Assembly: GCA_017847835.1 (NCBI GenBank)
Contig: JAGASH010000003.1
Span: 1-64,000 of the forward strand
Source of the DNA: Oscillospiraceae bacterium
Lineage (GTDB): Bacteria > Bacillota > Clostridia > Oscillospirales > Ruminococcaceae
Length of the DNA: 64,000 bases
Direction: 5' to 3'
Numbering within the stretch: position 1 is the first letter of the stretch; every line of letters begins with the position of its first letter. Shown piece after piece: positions 27,679 to 35,089 of this stretch. The position numbers were made by a program, and so were the translations under genes. Below the pieces are notes generated by a model, which saw only the letters and a program-made list of their open reading frames with translations, searched no databases and had not been told where the DNA came from.

Positions 27679-29682
27679 ATGAAAAAATCCACAATGAAGT
27701 ACGGGCTGATAATTGTATTGGTCATCTTCGCGCTGGTTCCCGCCATTATTCTCGGAGTTGTCGGCACTCTTGCCGCTTCGGGATACAGCAATGACGCGAA
27801 GCAGGAAGAGTTCAACACGGTTACCATGTCCAAGGCAGGAACCGTAGGAACTGTTTTCTCGGGATATCTCGGCGACGCAGCTATGCTTTCCAAGCTCGAC
27901 GAGGTTGTTGAGGCGGCAAAAACCGGCGGCGACGGCGCAAGCTCGGTTATGAAGGCTTATGCCCAGAGTAATCCCGATATTGCAGACGCGCTTGTCCTGA
28001 ACGCTTCGGGTACTGTTGTGACATCGGCTGCCGGTGCCGTAAACGGGACTTTCGAGCATTTCGACAAGATTTCCGCAAGCGAGGTTTCCACGCTTTTGTC
28101 GTGGGATAAGTACCAGACAGACGGATTTTTCGTTTCCCGCGAGATAAACAACGGCTCGGTTGTCGGCTATGTTTGCCTCGTTGTTGCTCCTACCGCTGAA
28201 AGCTCGATTTCTCAGGCGCTCGCAGGCACTTATATTAACGGAAAGGCTCGTCTTGCGCTTATCGACAGCGACGGAAACACTATCAATTTTGAAGGCAACG
28301 GCGCTTCGATGAAGGTCGGTCAGCTTGACGGCGCGATTTCCGGCAAGAGAGGCGACTTCTTCAAGAACACTGTTTCCAACGTTACCGCAAACGATAACCG
28401 TGTCATCGGCACAGCAGGCAAATACAACTACATAAGCGGTGTTATTCCCGAGGTTACAAGCTGGAGATGGCTCGCAGTATGCGAAAGCAGCGAGTTCGGT
28501 TCGGCAGCTTCGCCCATTATGCCGCTGATTGTTCTTGCGATTGCAGCTCTCATTATGAGCGCGCTCGGTGTGCTTATCATCACAAAATTCGTCGGCAAAA
28601 TGCACGGAATGCTCAAGACAATGGACAGCATTACCCACGAGGACGGCATTTCCTCAACTCGCTTTGATGTTAAGAGAAAAGAAGAAAAGAGCGAGCTCGG
28701 CGCTATCCAGACCTCGTTTAACGAGTTCCTCGACGAGGTTAGAATTAACAGCGACCGTTACCGCACAATCGCAAACCTGTCTGATAATATGCTTTTCGAG
28801 TGGGATTTCCACAAGGAAATTATGTACATCTCGGACAATATGCTCCAGAAGTTTGACCTTAAGGCAGAGGGCGCAACCCTCTCCAACGGACGCTTCCTCG
28901 ACAGCCTTATGACTCCCGAGGACGCTGATAAGTACAAGCGCGATATCAGCTCTATGCTGAAAAATCAGAAGGGCTACAACACACAGTATCACCTTATGAC
29001 CAAGTCCGGTACACCGATTTGGGTTTCGTTCCGTGCAAACTGCATTACAGACCGCGTTGGTGAACCGCTTCGCGTAATCGGCGTACTTACCGATATCGAT
29101 AATGAGAAGAAGGCGGAAATGCAGCTCTCCGAGCGCGCTTCTATCGACTTCCTCTCGCAGCTCTACAACCGCAGCACCTTTATCAGAATGCTCACACAGG
29201 AGCTCGACAGACGCGGACCGAACAAGGTTGCGACAATGTTTATCGACGTCGACGACTTCAAGTTTATCAACGACCGTTACGGTCACAGCTCGGGCGATGA
29301 GGCAATCAGATTTGTTGCTGACAATATCCGCAAAAAGGTTGACGGACGCGGCGGTTTCGCAGGACGCTTCGGCGGCGATGAGTTCGTGCTCTGCTACACC
29401 AATCAGGAAGATATCGCAAATCTCGAACAGATTGCAATGGATATCATCGATGAGCTTTATGTCGGTTTCTCGACCAACGACGGCACTCTTATTAACGTAA
29501 GAGTTTCAATCGGTATTTCCTACTGCCCGCAGCACACAGAGGACGTAAACGAGCTTTTGTCCTACTCGGATACTGCGATGTACTTCGTAAAGAAGAACGG
29601 CAAGACCAACTATCACATCTATATGCCGGAGGACAGCGAGTCGGGCGAGTATATCGACCCCGAGGGCTATCAGGCTACTTGA
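27679..29682 (+). CDS. Membrane diguanylate cyclase (sensor-PAS-GGDEF)
   Basis: 667 residues from ATG 27679, with AGGGGG at 27666-27671. TM1 is at about 7-30, an extracytoplasmic sensory domain at 35-270 and TM2 at about 277-299. A short HAMP-like linker, a PAS domain (about 365-480, SDNMLFEWDFHKEIMYISDN) and a GGDEF domain (about 485-655) follow. The active site GGDEF is intact at residues 565-569, and the fold starts with the usual RASIDFLSQLYNRSTF. The product-inhibition RxxD site five residues before GGDEF is not present, so feedback inhibition may be absent. No EAL or HD-GYP phosphodiesterase is nearby. Confidence 0.93.
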   Translation: MKKSTMKYGLIIVLVIFALVPAIILGVVGTLAASGYSNDAKQEEFNTVTMSKAGTVGTVFSGYLGDAAMLSKLDEVVEAAKTGGDGASSVMKAYAQSNPDIADALVLNASGTVVTSAAGAVNGTFEHFDKISASEVSTLLSWDKYQTDGFFVSREINNGSVVGYVCLVVAPTAESSISQALAGTYINGKARLALIDSDGNTINFEGNGASMKVGQLDGAISGKRGDFFKNTVSNVTANDNRVIGTAGKYNYISGVIPEVTSWRWLAVCESSEFGSAASPIMPLIVLAIAALIMSALGVLIITKFVGKMHGMLKTMDSITHEDGISSTRFDVKRKEEKSELGAIQTSFNEFLDEVRINSDRYRTIANLSDNMLFEWDFHKEIMYISDNMLQKFDLKAEGATLSNGRFLDSLMTPEDADKYKRDISSMLKNQKGYNTQYHLMTKSGTPIWVSFRANCITDRVGEPLRVIGVLTDIDNEKKAEMQLSERASIDFLSQLYNRSTFIRMLTQELDRRGPNKVATMFIDVDDFKFINDRYGHSSGDEAIRFVADNIRKKVDGRGGFAGRFGGDEFVLCYTNQEDIANLEQIAMDIIDELYVGFSTNDGTLINVRVSIGISYCPQHTEDVNELLSYSDTAMYFVKKNGKTNYHIYMPEDSESGEYIDPEGYQAT

Positions 29683-29692
29683 CAGAATTTTG

Positions 29693-29740
29693 GTGCGGCG
29701 CTTGCTACGCTTTAAAGCGGCAGAGAGCGCCGCACGGGTA
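29693..29740 (+). terminator. GC-rich hairpin between cyclase and parA
   Basis: GTGCGGCGCT pairs perfectly with AGCGCCGCAC (29726-29735) around a 23-nt loop; GGGTATTTTTG follows. It could end most transcripts of the cyclase or act as a processing or stability element. Confidence 0.55.
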
Positions 29741-29765
29741 TTTTTGAGTTCGGAGGTTTGTTGTT

Positions 29766-30560
29766 TTGGCGAAAATAATTGCAGTAACAAATCAAAAGGG
29801 CGGCGTTGGAAAAACCACTACCTGCGCGGCACTTTGCGGCGGATTGTCGCAAATGGGATACAAGGTTCTTGCGGTTGACCTCGACCCGCAGGGAAATCTC
29901 AGCTTCAGCCTTGGTGTTGAGGTTGAGGATAACTACACGATTTACGATGTCCTGAAGGATAACTGCGACATCGATGAGGCAATAATTCACGGCGAGCAGT
30001 GTGATGTTGTGCCGTCGAATATCCTGTTGTCGGGACTTGAGCTCGAAATGACAGGCGTCGGACGCGAGTATGTTCTTCGCGAGCAGCTCAACTACATCAA
30101 AAAGGACTACGACTATATCATTCTGGATACGCCGCCTGCGTTGTCGGTACTGACGATAAACGCGTACACAGCGTCAGACGAGCTGGTAATTCCGATGTTG
30201 TGCGAAATTCTGTCGCTTCAGGGTATCGCGCAGCTTAAACAGACTATTTTCGCGGTAAAGCGTTACTATAATAAATCGCTTTGCGTTCGCGGTATTCTTT
30301 TAAATAAGTATAACGGAAGATATACCCTCACAAAAGAGGTCGAGGAGCTTGCTCAGATGATTGCAAAGCAGCTCGAAACCGTGATTTTCAAGACAAAAAT
30401 CAGCGCGTGCGTATCCATTGCGGAAGCACCCGCGCACGGTGAAAGTATTATCACATATTCGCCGAAATCAAAAGGCGCAAAGGAGTATCTTGCGTTCATC
30501 GATGAGCTTATAGAGCCGCACAAGATGAACAAATCGAAGAAAACTGTTGAGGAAAAATAA
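29766..30560 (+). CDS. Orphan ParA/Soj-family ATPase
   Basis: 264 residues. The deviant Walker A KGGVGKTTT is near residue 11, DLDPQGNLS is Walker A', and YIILDTPPALS is Walker B, all intact. No ParB/Spo0J gene or parS-like palindrome lies next to it, so chromosome segregation as such is uncertain. ParA relatives without ParB often position cell-envelope or chemosensory complexes. TTG 29766 follows GGAGG with a 9-nt spacer. It lies between a diguanylate cyclase and a ComFB-domain protein, so a role in placing c-di-GMP-controlled structures is possible (inference). Confidence 0.88.
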   Translation: MAKIIAVTNQKGGVGKTTTCAALCGGLSQMGYKVLAVDLDPQGNLSFSLGVEVEDNYTIYDVLKDNCDIDEAIIHGEQCDVVPSNILLSGLELEMTGVGREYVLREQLNYIKKDYDYIILDTPPALSVLTINAYTASDELVIPMLCEILSLQGIAQLKQTIFAVKRYYNKSLCVRGILLNKYNGRYTLTKEVEELAQMIAKQLETVIFKTKISACVSIAEAPAHGESIITYSPKSKGAKEYLAFIDELIEPHKMNKSKKTVEEK

Positions 30561-30574
30561 GGGAGCTGAAAGAA

Positions 30575-31420
30575 TTGCCGCCGAAAAAAACTTCCAACGG
30601 TTCAGCCCGCGCTGCCGAAAACAAAAAAAATCAGCCTAAAACCGCCTCTGAGAAATCGGAGGCGGCGGATTTGACGAGAAAAGCAAAGTCGGAAAACGGT
30701 TCGGACAGCGGCAAAAGCTCTGCGAAGGACTTGAAAAATGGCGCTGCAAAAGGCTTGGCGGGTTCTGAGAAGAAATCGTCGGCTTCAACAAAAAAGTCGG
30801 CTGATTTGCAGAAAAAATCCTCTGCTTCGGCAAAAAGCTCGTCCAAGAGTTCAGCGAAAACGGAGAAATCAAGGCCCGTTGACAAGGGAAAAATGCTGAA
30901 TAAGACGCTTGATGAGCTGAAAAAATCCGGTGAAGCTCCGAAAAAATCTCATCAAAAGCCAACCGACGACAGCGGGATTTCCTGCAAAACACCGCAGGTG
31001 ATGAAGCTGGTTGCCGAGGAAAGCGACGAAAATACCGTGATTGCAGCGGGAAAAAGTCGTATTCCTGCGCGGTTGAAGGGCAAAGAGCCGCTTTCGCGTA
31101 TGGTTAAGCGAGAGGTTCAGGGTGAGTTTTTTGAGCCGAGCGAGGTTGAGGTTGTCAATCTGACGGAGCTTGCCGTGCAGTATGAAGCGCCGCAGATTTT
31201 GGACAGGTTCAATGCGTGCTCGTGTGAAAAATGCGTGGCGGTGTTCTCGGAAATGGTGCTGAAAAAGCTGCCTGCGAGGTTTGCCAGAATTACCAAAACA
31301 AAGCTTGGAATTCGCTCGCGAGAGCTCAGCGGCAGAGTTGAGCCGGTGCGCGAAATGGTTCAAATCACGATGATACGCGAGCTTATCAGAAGCAGGAAGC
31401 GTATTTTCCACGATGAATAA
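30575..31420 (+). CDS. Lys/Ser-rich protein with C-terminal ComFB-like domain
   Basis: 281 residues. Residues 1 to about 130 are a low-complexity Lys/Ser/Ala linker, probably disordered and basic. The C-terminal 95 residues resemble ComFB: a VEVVNLTELAV strand, the cluster C215, C217, C220 (CSCEKC), and LKKLPARFARI, corresponding to the family's LPPRY region. ComFB/CdgR proteins of cyanobacteria have been reported to bind c-di-GMP. TTG 30575 follows GGGAG. The domain call is from motif pattern only; the basic N-terminus may bind DNA or membrane. Confidence 0.65.
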   Translation: MPPKKTSNGSARAAENKKNQPKTASEKSEAADLTRKAKSENGSDSGKSSAKDLKNGAAKGLAGSEKKSSASTKKSADLQKKSSASAKSSSKSSAKTEKSRPVDKGKMLNKTLDELKKSGEAPKKSHQKPTDDSGISCKTPQVMKLVAEESDENTVIAAGKSRIPARLKGKEPLSRMVKREVQGEFFEPSEVEVVNLTELAVQYEAPQILDRFNACSCEKCVAVFSEMVLKKLPARFARITKTKLGIRSRELSGRVEPVREMVQITMIRELIRSRKRIFHDE

Positions 31421-31491
31421 ATCGGAAAAAATCGCGCAAAACACCATAGCATATTGTAAAATTTTGCCTAAATATACAGGGAGTAATACAA

Positions 31492-32508
31492 ATGGCACTT
31501 GATATCGGAATAGATTTGGGTACAGCGAACATTATAATAACGATTTCCGGACGCGGAATTGTGCTCAACGAGCCGTCTGTGGTTGCGTATGACCGCAAGA
31601 AAAAAGCGGTTGTCGCGGTGGGCTCGGAGGCATACAAAATGCTCGGCAGAACACCCGAGTATATCGTCGCGGTGCGTCCCCTCAAAGACGGCGTAATCTC
31701 GGATAATGATATGACGCAGGCGATGATAAAGGAGTTCATCAACATCGTAAACGGCGGATTTATGGTTAAGCCGCGCGTTGTGCTTTGCGTGCCGAGTTCC
31801 GTCACCGACGTCGAGCGCAGAGCTGTCGTTGAGGCAGCGGTTTCGGCGGGCGCAAGAAAGGTGTACCTCATCGAGGAGCCGATTGCCGCGCTTATCGGTG
31901 CGGGTATTGATATCTCAAAGCCCAACGGAACAATGGTTGTCGACATCGGCGGAGGAACTTCCGATGTTGCAATCGTTTCTTTTAATGGTATCGTGCAGTC
32001 GCGCTCGGTTAAAATGGCGGGAAACAAGTTTGACGCTGCGATAATCCGCCTGATAACCCAGAAATATAAGATTTTGATTGGTGAAAAGACTGCGGAAAAG
32101 GCGAAAAAGGAAATCGCGAATGTGTTCAATCCGACGGGCGAAAAGAAGATGATTATTCGCGGAAGACACCTGCTGAAAGGGCTTCCCGAGAGCGTTGAGA
32201 TATCGGATATCGATATGTATGAGGCGCTTCACGAGAACGCAATGGAGATTGTGGAGCAGGTGAAGCTGACGCTGGAGTCGACGCCTCCGGAGCTGGTTGG
32301 AGATATTTTGTCGAGCGGAATTTTGCTGACGGGCGGAGGAGCGCTGCTCGGAGGGCTTGCCGAGCTGATTTCCGACAACGTGGGCGCGCCGTGCTTTGTC
32401 GCGGAAAACCCGATTGAATGCGTCGCGAGAGGCGTTGACACCGCGTTTAGTATGTCGAACAAGCTGCTCGACGGTTTTGAGCAGGTTTCGCTGTATGGGT
32501 TCAAGTGA
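31492..32508 (+). CDS. mreB: MreB-family actin homologue
   Basis: 338 residues, normal length. Actin-fold nucleotide motifs are IGIDLGTANI (phosphate 1), VDIGGGTSDVAIVS (phosphate 2) and LLTGGGALLGGL (adenosine). It organises lateral wall synthesis. mreC and mreD do not follow; instead a terminator and then the dcw cluster do. It may be the Mbl or MreBH type rather than MreB itself. ATG 31492 follows AGGGAG. Confidence 0.93.
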   Translation: MALDIGIDLGTANIIITISGRGIVLNEPSVVAYDRKKKAVVAVGSEAYKMLGRTPEYIVAVRPLKDGVISDNDMTQAMIKEFINIVNGGFMVKPRVVLCVPSSVTDVERRAVVEAAVSAGARKVYLIEEPIAALIGAGIDISKPNGTMVVDIGGGTSDVAIVSFNGIVQSRSVKMAGNKFDAAIIRLITQKYKILIGEKTAEKAKKEIANVFNPTGEKKMIIRGRHLLKGLPESVEISDIDMYEALHENAMEIVEQVKLTLESTPPELVGDILSSGILLTGGGALLGGLAELISDNVGAPCFVAENPIECVARGVDTAFSMSNKLLDGFEQVSLYGFK

Positions 32509-32548
32509 TTTGTAATATTTGTTGAAAATTTTACTGATTGTATATTTT

Positions 32549-32580
32549 ATCGGACAGTTTCGGCTGTCCGATATTTTTTT
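32549..32580 (+). terminator. Intrinsic terminator of mreB
   Basis: Nine-bp stem ATCGGACAG/CTGTCCGAT, loop TTTCGG, then ATTTTTTT. Confidence 0.92.
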
Positions 32581-32587
32581 GTCCGCT

Positions 32588-32695
32588 GTTGAAAATTTTC
32601 AACAAGTTATAAATAATTCCAAATAAATAATTGCGTGAACAAAATGTTGAAAAATCAGCGAAAATCCCCAAGATATAGTTTTCAACAGTTGAAAA
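32588..32695. promoter_or_regulatory. AT-rich array of GTTGAAAA palindromes between mreB and mraZ
   Basis: GTTGAAAATTTTCAAC (32588-32603) is a perfect 16-bp palindrome. TTTTCAACAGTTGAAAA (32679-32695) is a perfect 17-bp palindrome of the same half-site. Single GTTGAAAA copies stand at 32521 and 32647. This looks like binding sites for one symmetric DNA-binding protein. The rest of 32581-32830 is AT-rich with no gene. Confidence 0.5.
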
Positions 32696-32829
32696 AGAAC
32701 AATATGTTGTAAATTTACACAAATATTTATTCATTTTAAGCCAAACTTTCAGAGCGTTTTTGTGAAAATTGCACAAAATTATGAACAAAAATTTATTCTG
32801 ATTTCTGAAAAAAAGTTCACATAATACTC

Positions 32830-32858
32830 TTGAAATATTTTGGAGTTTGGTTTATAAT
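32830..32858 (+). promoter_or_regulatory. Sigma-A promoter of the dcw operon
   Basis: TTGAAA (32830-32835), 17-bp spacer, TATAAT (32853-32858). The predicted start is near 32865, leaving a leader of about 175 nt before mraZ. Confidence 0.85.
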
Positions 32859-32865
32859 AGGATTG

Positions 32866-32880
32866 TGGGGAAAAGTGGTG
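32866..32880 (+). promoter_or_regulatory. MraZ-box-like direct repeats at the dcw transcription start
   Basis: TGGGG (32866-32870) and TGGTG (32876-32880) are spaced exactly 10 bp apart, as in E. coli MraZ sites (TGGGN repeats with 5-bp gaps). They lie just behind the -10 box, where a repressor would block initiation. Further TGGGG copies lie at 32897-32901 and 32946-32950. Confidence 0.6.
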
Positions 32881-33041
32881 TATAATTTCACTGTTTTGGG
32901 GAATTTTTCATAACATCTAAACAATTTACCACTTAATACACAAAATGGGGAAAATAGAAAATCTACGAAAAACCCGTCTGAGGAGGACGGAGAAGACAGC
33001 TTTTCGAGGGGATTGAAGCGGACGGAAAGGGGGGAATAGAA

Positions 33042-33461
33042 ATGTGCGGCGAGTATGAGCATACGGTTGACGCAAAGGGTAGAATGAATTTTCCGGCGAA
33101 ACTGCGCGATGAATTCGGCGAGCATTTCTATATTTCCAAAAGCTTCAATGAAAAGTGTCTGACAGTTTACACGAAGGAAAGCTGGGAGGCGCTCCGTGAG
33201 AGCCTCAAAGGTCAGCCTTCCAAAATCGCGCTTCCGATAGAAAGATTTATTTTCGGCAGCGCTTGCGAGGCAGAGCCCGATAAACAGGGCAGAATTGCTA
33301 TTGCTCCCGCGCTCAGAGCTTACGCGGGAATTACGGCGGAGGTTGTCGTTGTGGGAATGAGCGACCGCGCCGAAATCTGGGACAAGGCTCGCTGGGAAGA
33401 GTATAACAACAGCATTTTGCCCGAGGATATCGCGGCAATGGCTCAGGAGCTGAGAATTTGA
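33042..33461 (+). CDS. mraZ: Transcriptional regulator MraZ
   Basis: 139 residues. Two AbrB-like halves are visible: EHTVDAKGRMNFPAKLRDEF and EAEPDKQGRIAIAPALR, each with the DxxGR motif. MraZ forms a ring that binds tandem repeats upstream of its own operon and usually represses it. ATG 33042 follows AAAGGGGGGAAT. It overlaps rsmH by one base (TGATG arrangement). Confidence 0.95.
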   Translation: MCGEYEHTVDAKGRMNFPAKLRDEFGEHFYISKSFNEKCLTVYTKESWEALRESLKGQPSKIALPIERFIFGSACEAEPDKQGRIAIAPALRAYAGITAEVVVVGMSDRAEIWDKARWEEYNNSILPEDIAAMAQELRI

Positions 33462-34393
33462 TGGAGTTTTCGCATATTTCCGTGCTGCTCAAGGAAACGG
33501 TGGACGGCGCTTTTGGGGAAAAGTCGGGCGTCTACGCGGATTTGACGACAGGCGGCGGCGGGCACTCCTATGAGCTCGCAAAACGGCTCGACAAGGAAAA
33601 AGGACGACTTATCTGCTTCGACCAGGATGAAGAAGCGCTTGAAGCCGCTCAAAAAAGACTTGAAGGGCTTCCCGTGACGTTTGTTCGGGAAAATTTCAGA
33701 AATCTTGCGTCGGTTCTGGACAGGCTGGGAATAGACAAGCTTGACGGAATTATCGCGGATTTGGGCGTTTCTTCACATCAGCTTGACGACGCGGCAAGAG
33801 GGTTCTCCTATAAAGCCGACGCTCCTCTCGATATGCGTATGAGCAGCGAGGGACTTTCAGCGAGAGATGTCGTAAATGAATATGAGCTTGGTGAGCTGAA
33901 AAGGATTTTATACGAATACGGAGAAGAAAAATTTGCTCCGAAAATCGCGGCGGCAATTGTGTCGGCACGTGAAAAATCGCCGATTGAAACCACGGGCGAG
34001 CTTGCGGAAATTATAAAAAACAGCGTTCCTGCGGCTTACAGGAGAGAGAAAAATCCCTGCCGAAAGAGTTTTCAGGCGATTAGAATTGAAGTAAACGACG
34101 AACTTTCTGCGCTCGACGAAGTTCTTTGCGCGGGATTTGAACGGCTGAAAATCGGCGGTAAAATGTCGGTTATCACGTTTCACTCGCTCGAGGACAGAAT
34201 TGTCAAGGAGCGTTTTCGGGAATTCTGCACGGGCTGTACCTGTCCGCCGGAATTTCCTGTCTGCGTTTGCGGGAAAAAACCGCGCGCGGAGCATATTACA
34301 AAAAAGCCCATTGTGGCCGGGGAAACCGAGCTTGCGGAAAATCCGCGTTCAAGAAGCGCAAAGCTCAGGGTTATAAAGAAAATCGCGGATTAA
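33461..34393 (+). CDS. rsmH: 16S rRNA (cytosine1402-N4)-methyltransferase
   Basis: 310 residues. The SAM site is YADLTTGGGGHSYEL, followed by ICFDQDEEAL. Further conserved blocks are DLGVSSHQLDDAARGFSY and ISFHS-type VITFHSLEDRIVK. Methylates N4 of C1402 in 16S rRNA. ATG 33461 shares its A with the mraZ stop; AGGAG lies at 33446-33450. Confidence 0.96.
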   Translation: MEFSHISVLLKETVDGAFGEKSGVYADLTTGGGGHSYELAKRLDKEKGRLICFDQDEEALEAAQKRLEGLPVTFVRENFRNLASVLDRLGIDKLDGIIADLGVSSHQLDDAARGFSYKADAPLDMRMSSEGLSARDVVNEYELGELKRILYEYGEEKFAPKIAAAIVSAREKSPIETTGELAEIIKNSVPAAYRREKNPCRKSFQAIRIEVNDELSALDEVLCAGFERLKIGGKMSVITFHSLEDRIVKERFREFCTGCTCPPEFPVCVCGKKPRAEHITKKPIVAGETELAENPRSRSAKLRVIKKIAD

Positions 34394-34454
34394 CTCGGGC
34401 TGCTGAAACGATTTCGGCGGCTTGTGCATAAAAGAAACAAAGGGGATGGAACCG

Positions 34455-34967
34455 ATGGCATACAATTATACGGATATTCCGATAGACAACACAAACCTTG
34501 CTTATGACCTCTCGCGCTTCGACAAATCCGAGCGTGAACACCGTGAAAAGGAAGCACCCAAAAGCAAAATGCACCTTGCTCCCGTTCACTCCGTGTCAAA
34601 AAGCGGCTCGAAGCTGAAGGTTATCGCTGTTGCGGTGTTGTTTTTTGCGGCATTTTTTGCAGTCAACTGTTCCAATACCCGCAGAGATGACGCGTCACGG
34701 CTTGTTGAACAGCAGCAGGCGATGCTTCAGAGCGCGCTTGATGACAACGCTCTCCTCAAAAGTCAGCTCGACAGCAAGGTGAACACAGCGTACATTGAAA
34801 AATATGCTGCTGAAAAGCTTGGAATGGTTAAGGTTTCCGCTTCACAGAAAAAGTATATCAGCGTGAACACGGAAAGTCTTGTTGAGGTTGGCGACGATGA
34901 AAACGGCGGCATGGTGGACTCCGTAAAGTCGTGGTTTGACGGCTTCGTGGAATACATCGGCTTATAA
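34455..34967 (+). CDS. ftsL: FtsL-like bitopic cell-division protein
   Basis: 170 residues. The cytosolic N-terminus is about 60 residues and basic. A single membrane helix (LKVIAVAVLFFAAFFAV, about residues 55-73) leads to an extracellular coiled coil rich in Q, L and D. A tail with EKYAAEKLGMVK follows, the usual FtsL/DivIC C-terminal motif. It links the FtsQ/FtsB complex to FtsW-FtsI. ATG 34455 is chosen because AGGGG at 34441-34445 is well spaced from it; ATG 34446 is not. Confidence 0.85.
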   Translation: MAYNYTDIPIDNTNLAYDLSRFDKSEREHREKEAPKSKMHLAPVHSVSKSGSKLKVIAVAVLFFAAFFAVNCSNTRRDDASRLVEQQQAMLQSALDDNALLKSQLDSKVNTAYIEKYAAEKLGMVKVSASQKKYISVNTESLVEVGDDENGGMVDSVKSWFDGFVEYIGL

Positions 34968-35034
34968 CGGCATAATATAGAGATGAACAAGCTCTTGCCG
35001 TTTGTTTCGGGCATTTATTTTACAGCGTGTTATG

Positions 35035-35068
35035 GGGGCTTGTTGGTACTTTCAGCAAGCCCCGTTTT
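35035..35068 (+). terminator. Terminator-like hairpin between ftsL and ftsI
   Basis: GGGGCTTG pairs perfectly with CAAGCCCC (35056-35063) and GTTTTA follows. A second, interrupted inverted repeat (ACGGCA/TGCCGT) precedes it at about 34968-35002. Placed in mid-operon it may lower or attenuate downstream transcription. Confidence 0.5.
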
Positions 35069-35089
35069 ACAGTTTATGGAGGATTTGTT

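Noticed and set aside
29766..30560. parAB-type partition locus
   Set aside because: No ParB gene and no parS-like palindrome lie beside the ParA gene; the next gene encodes a ComFB-like protein.
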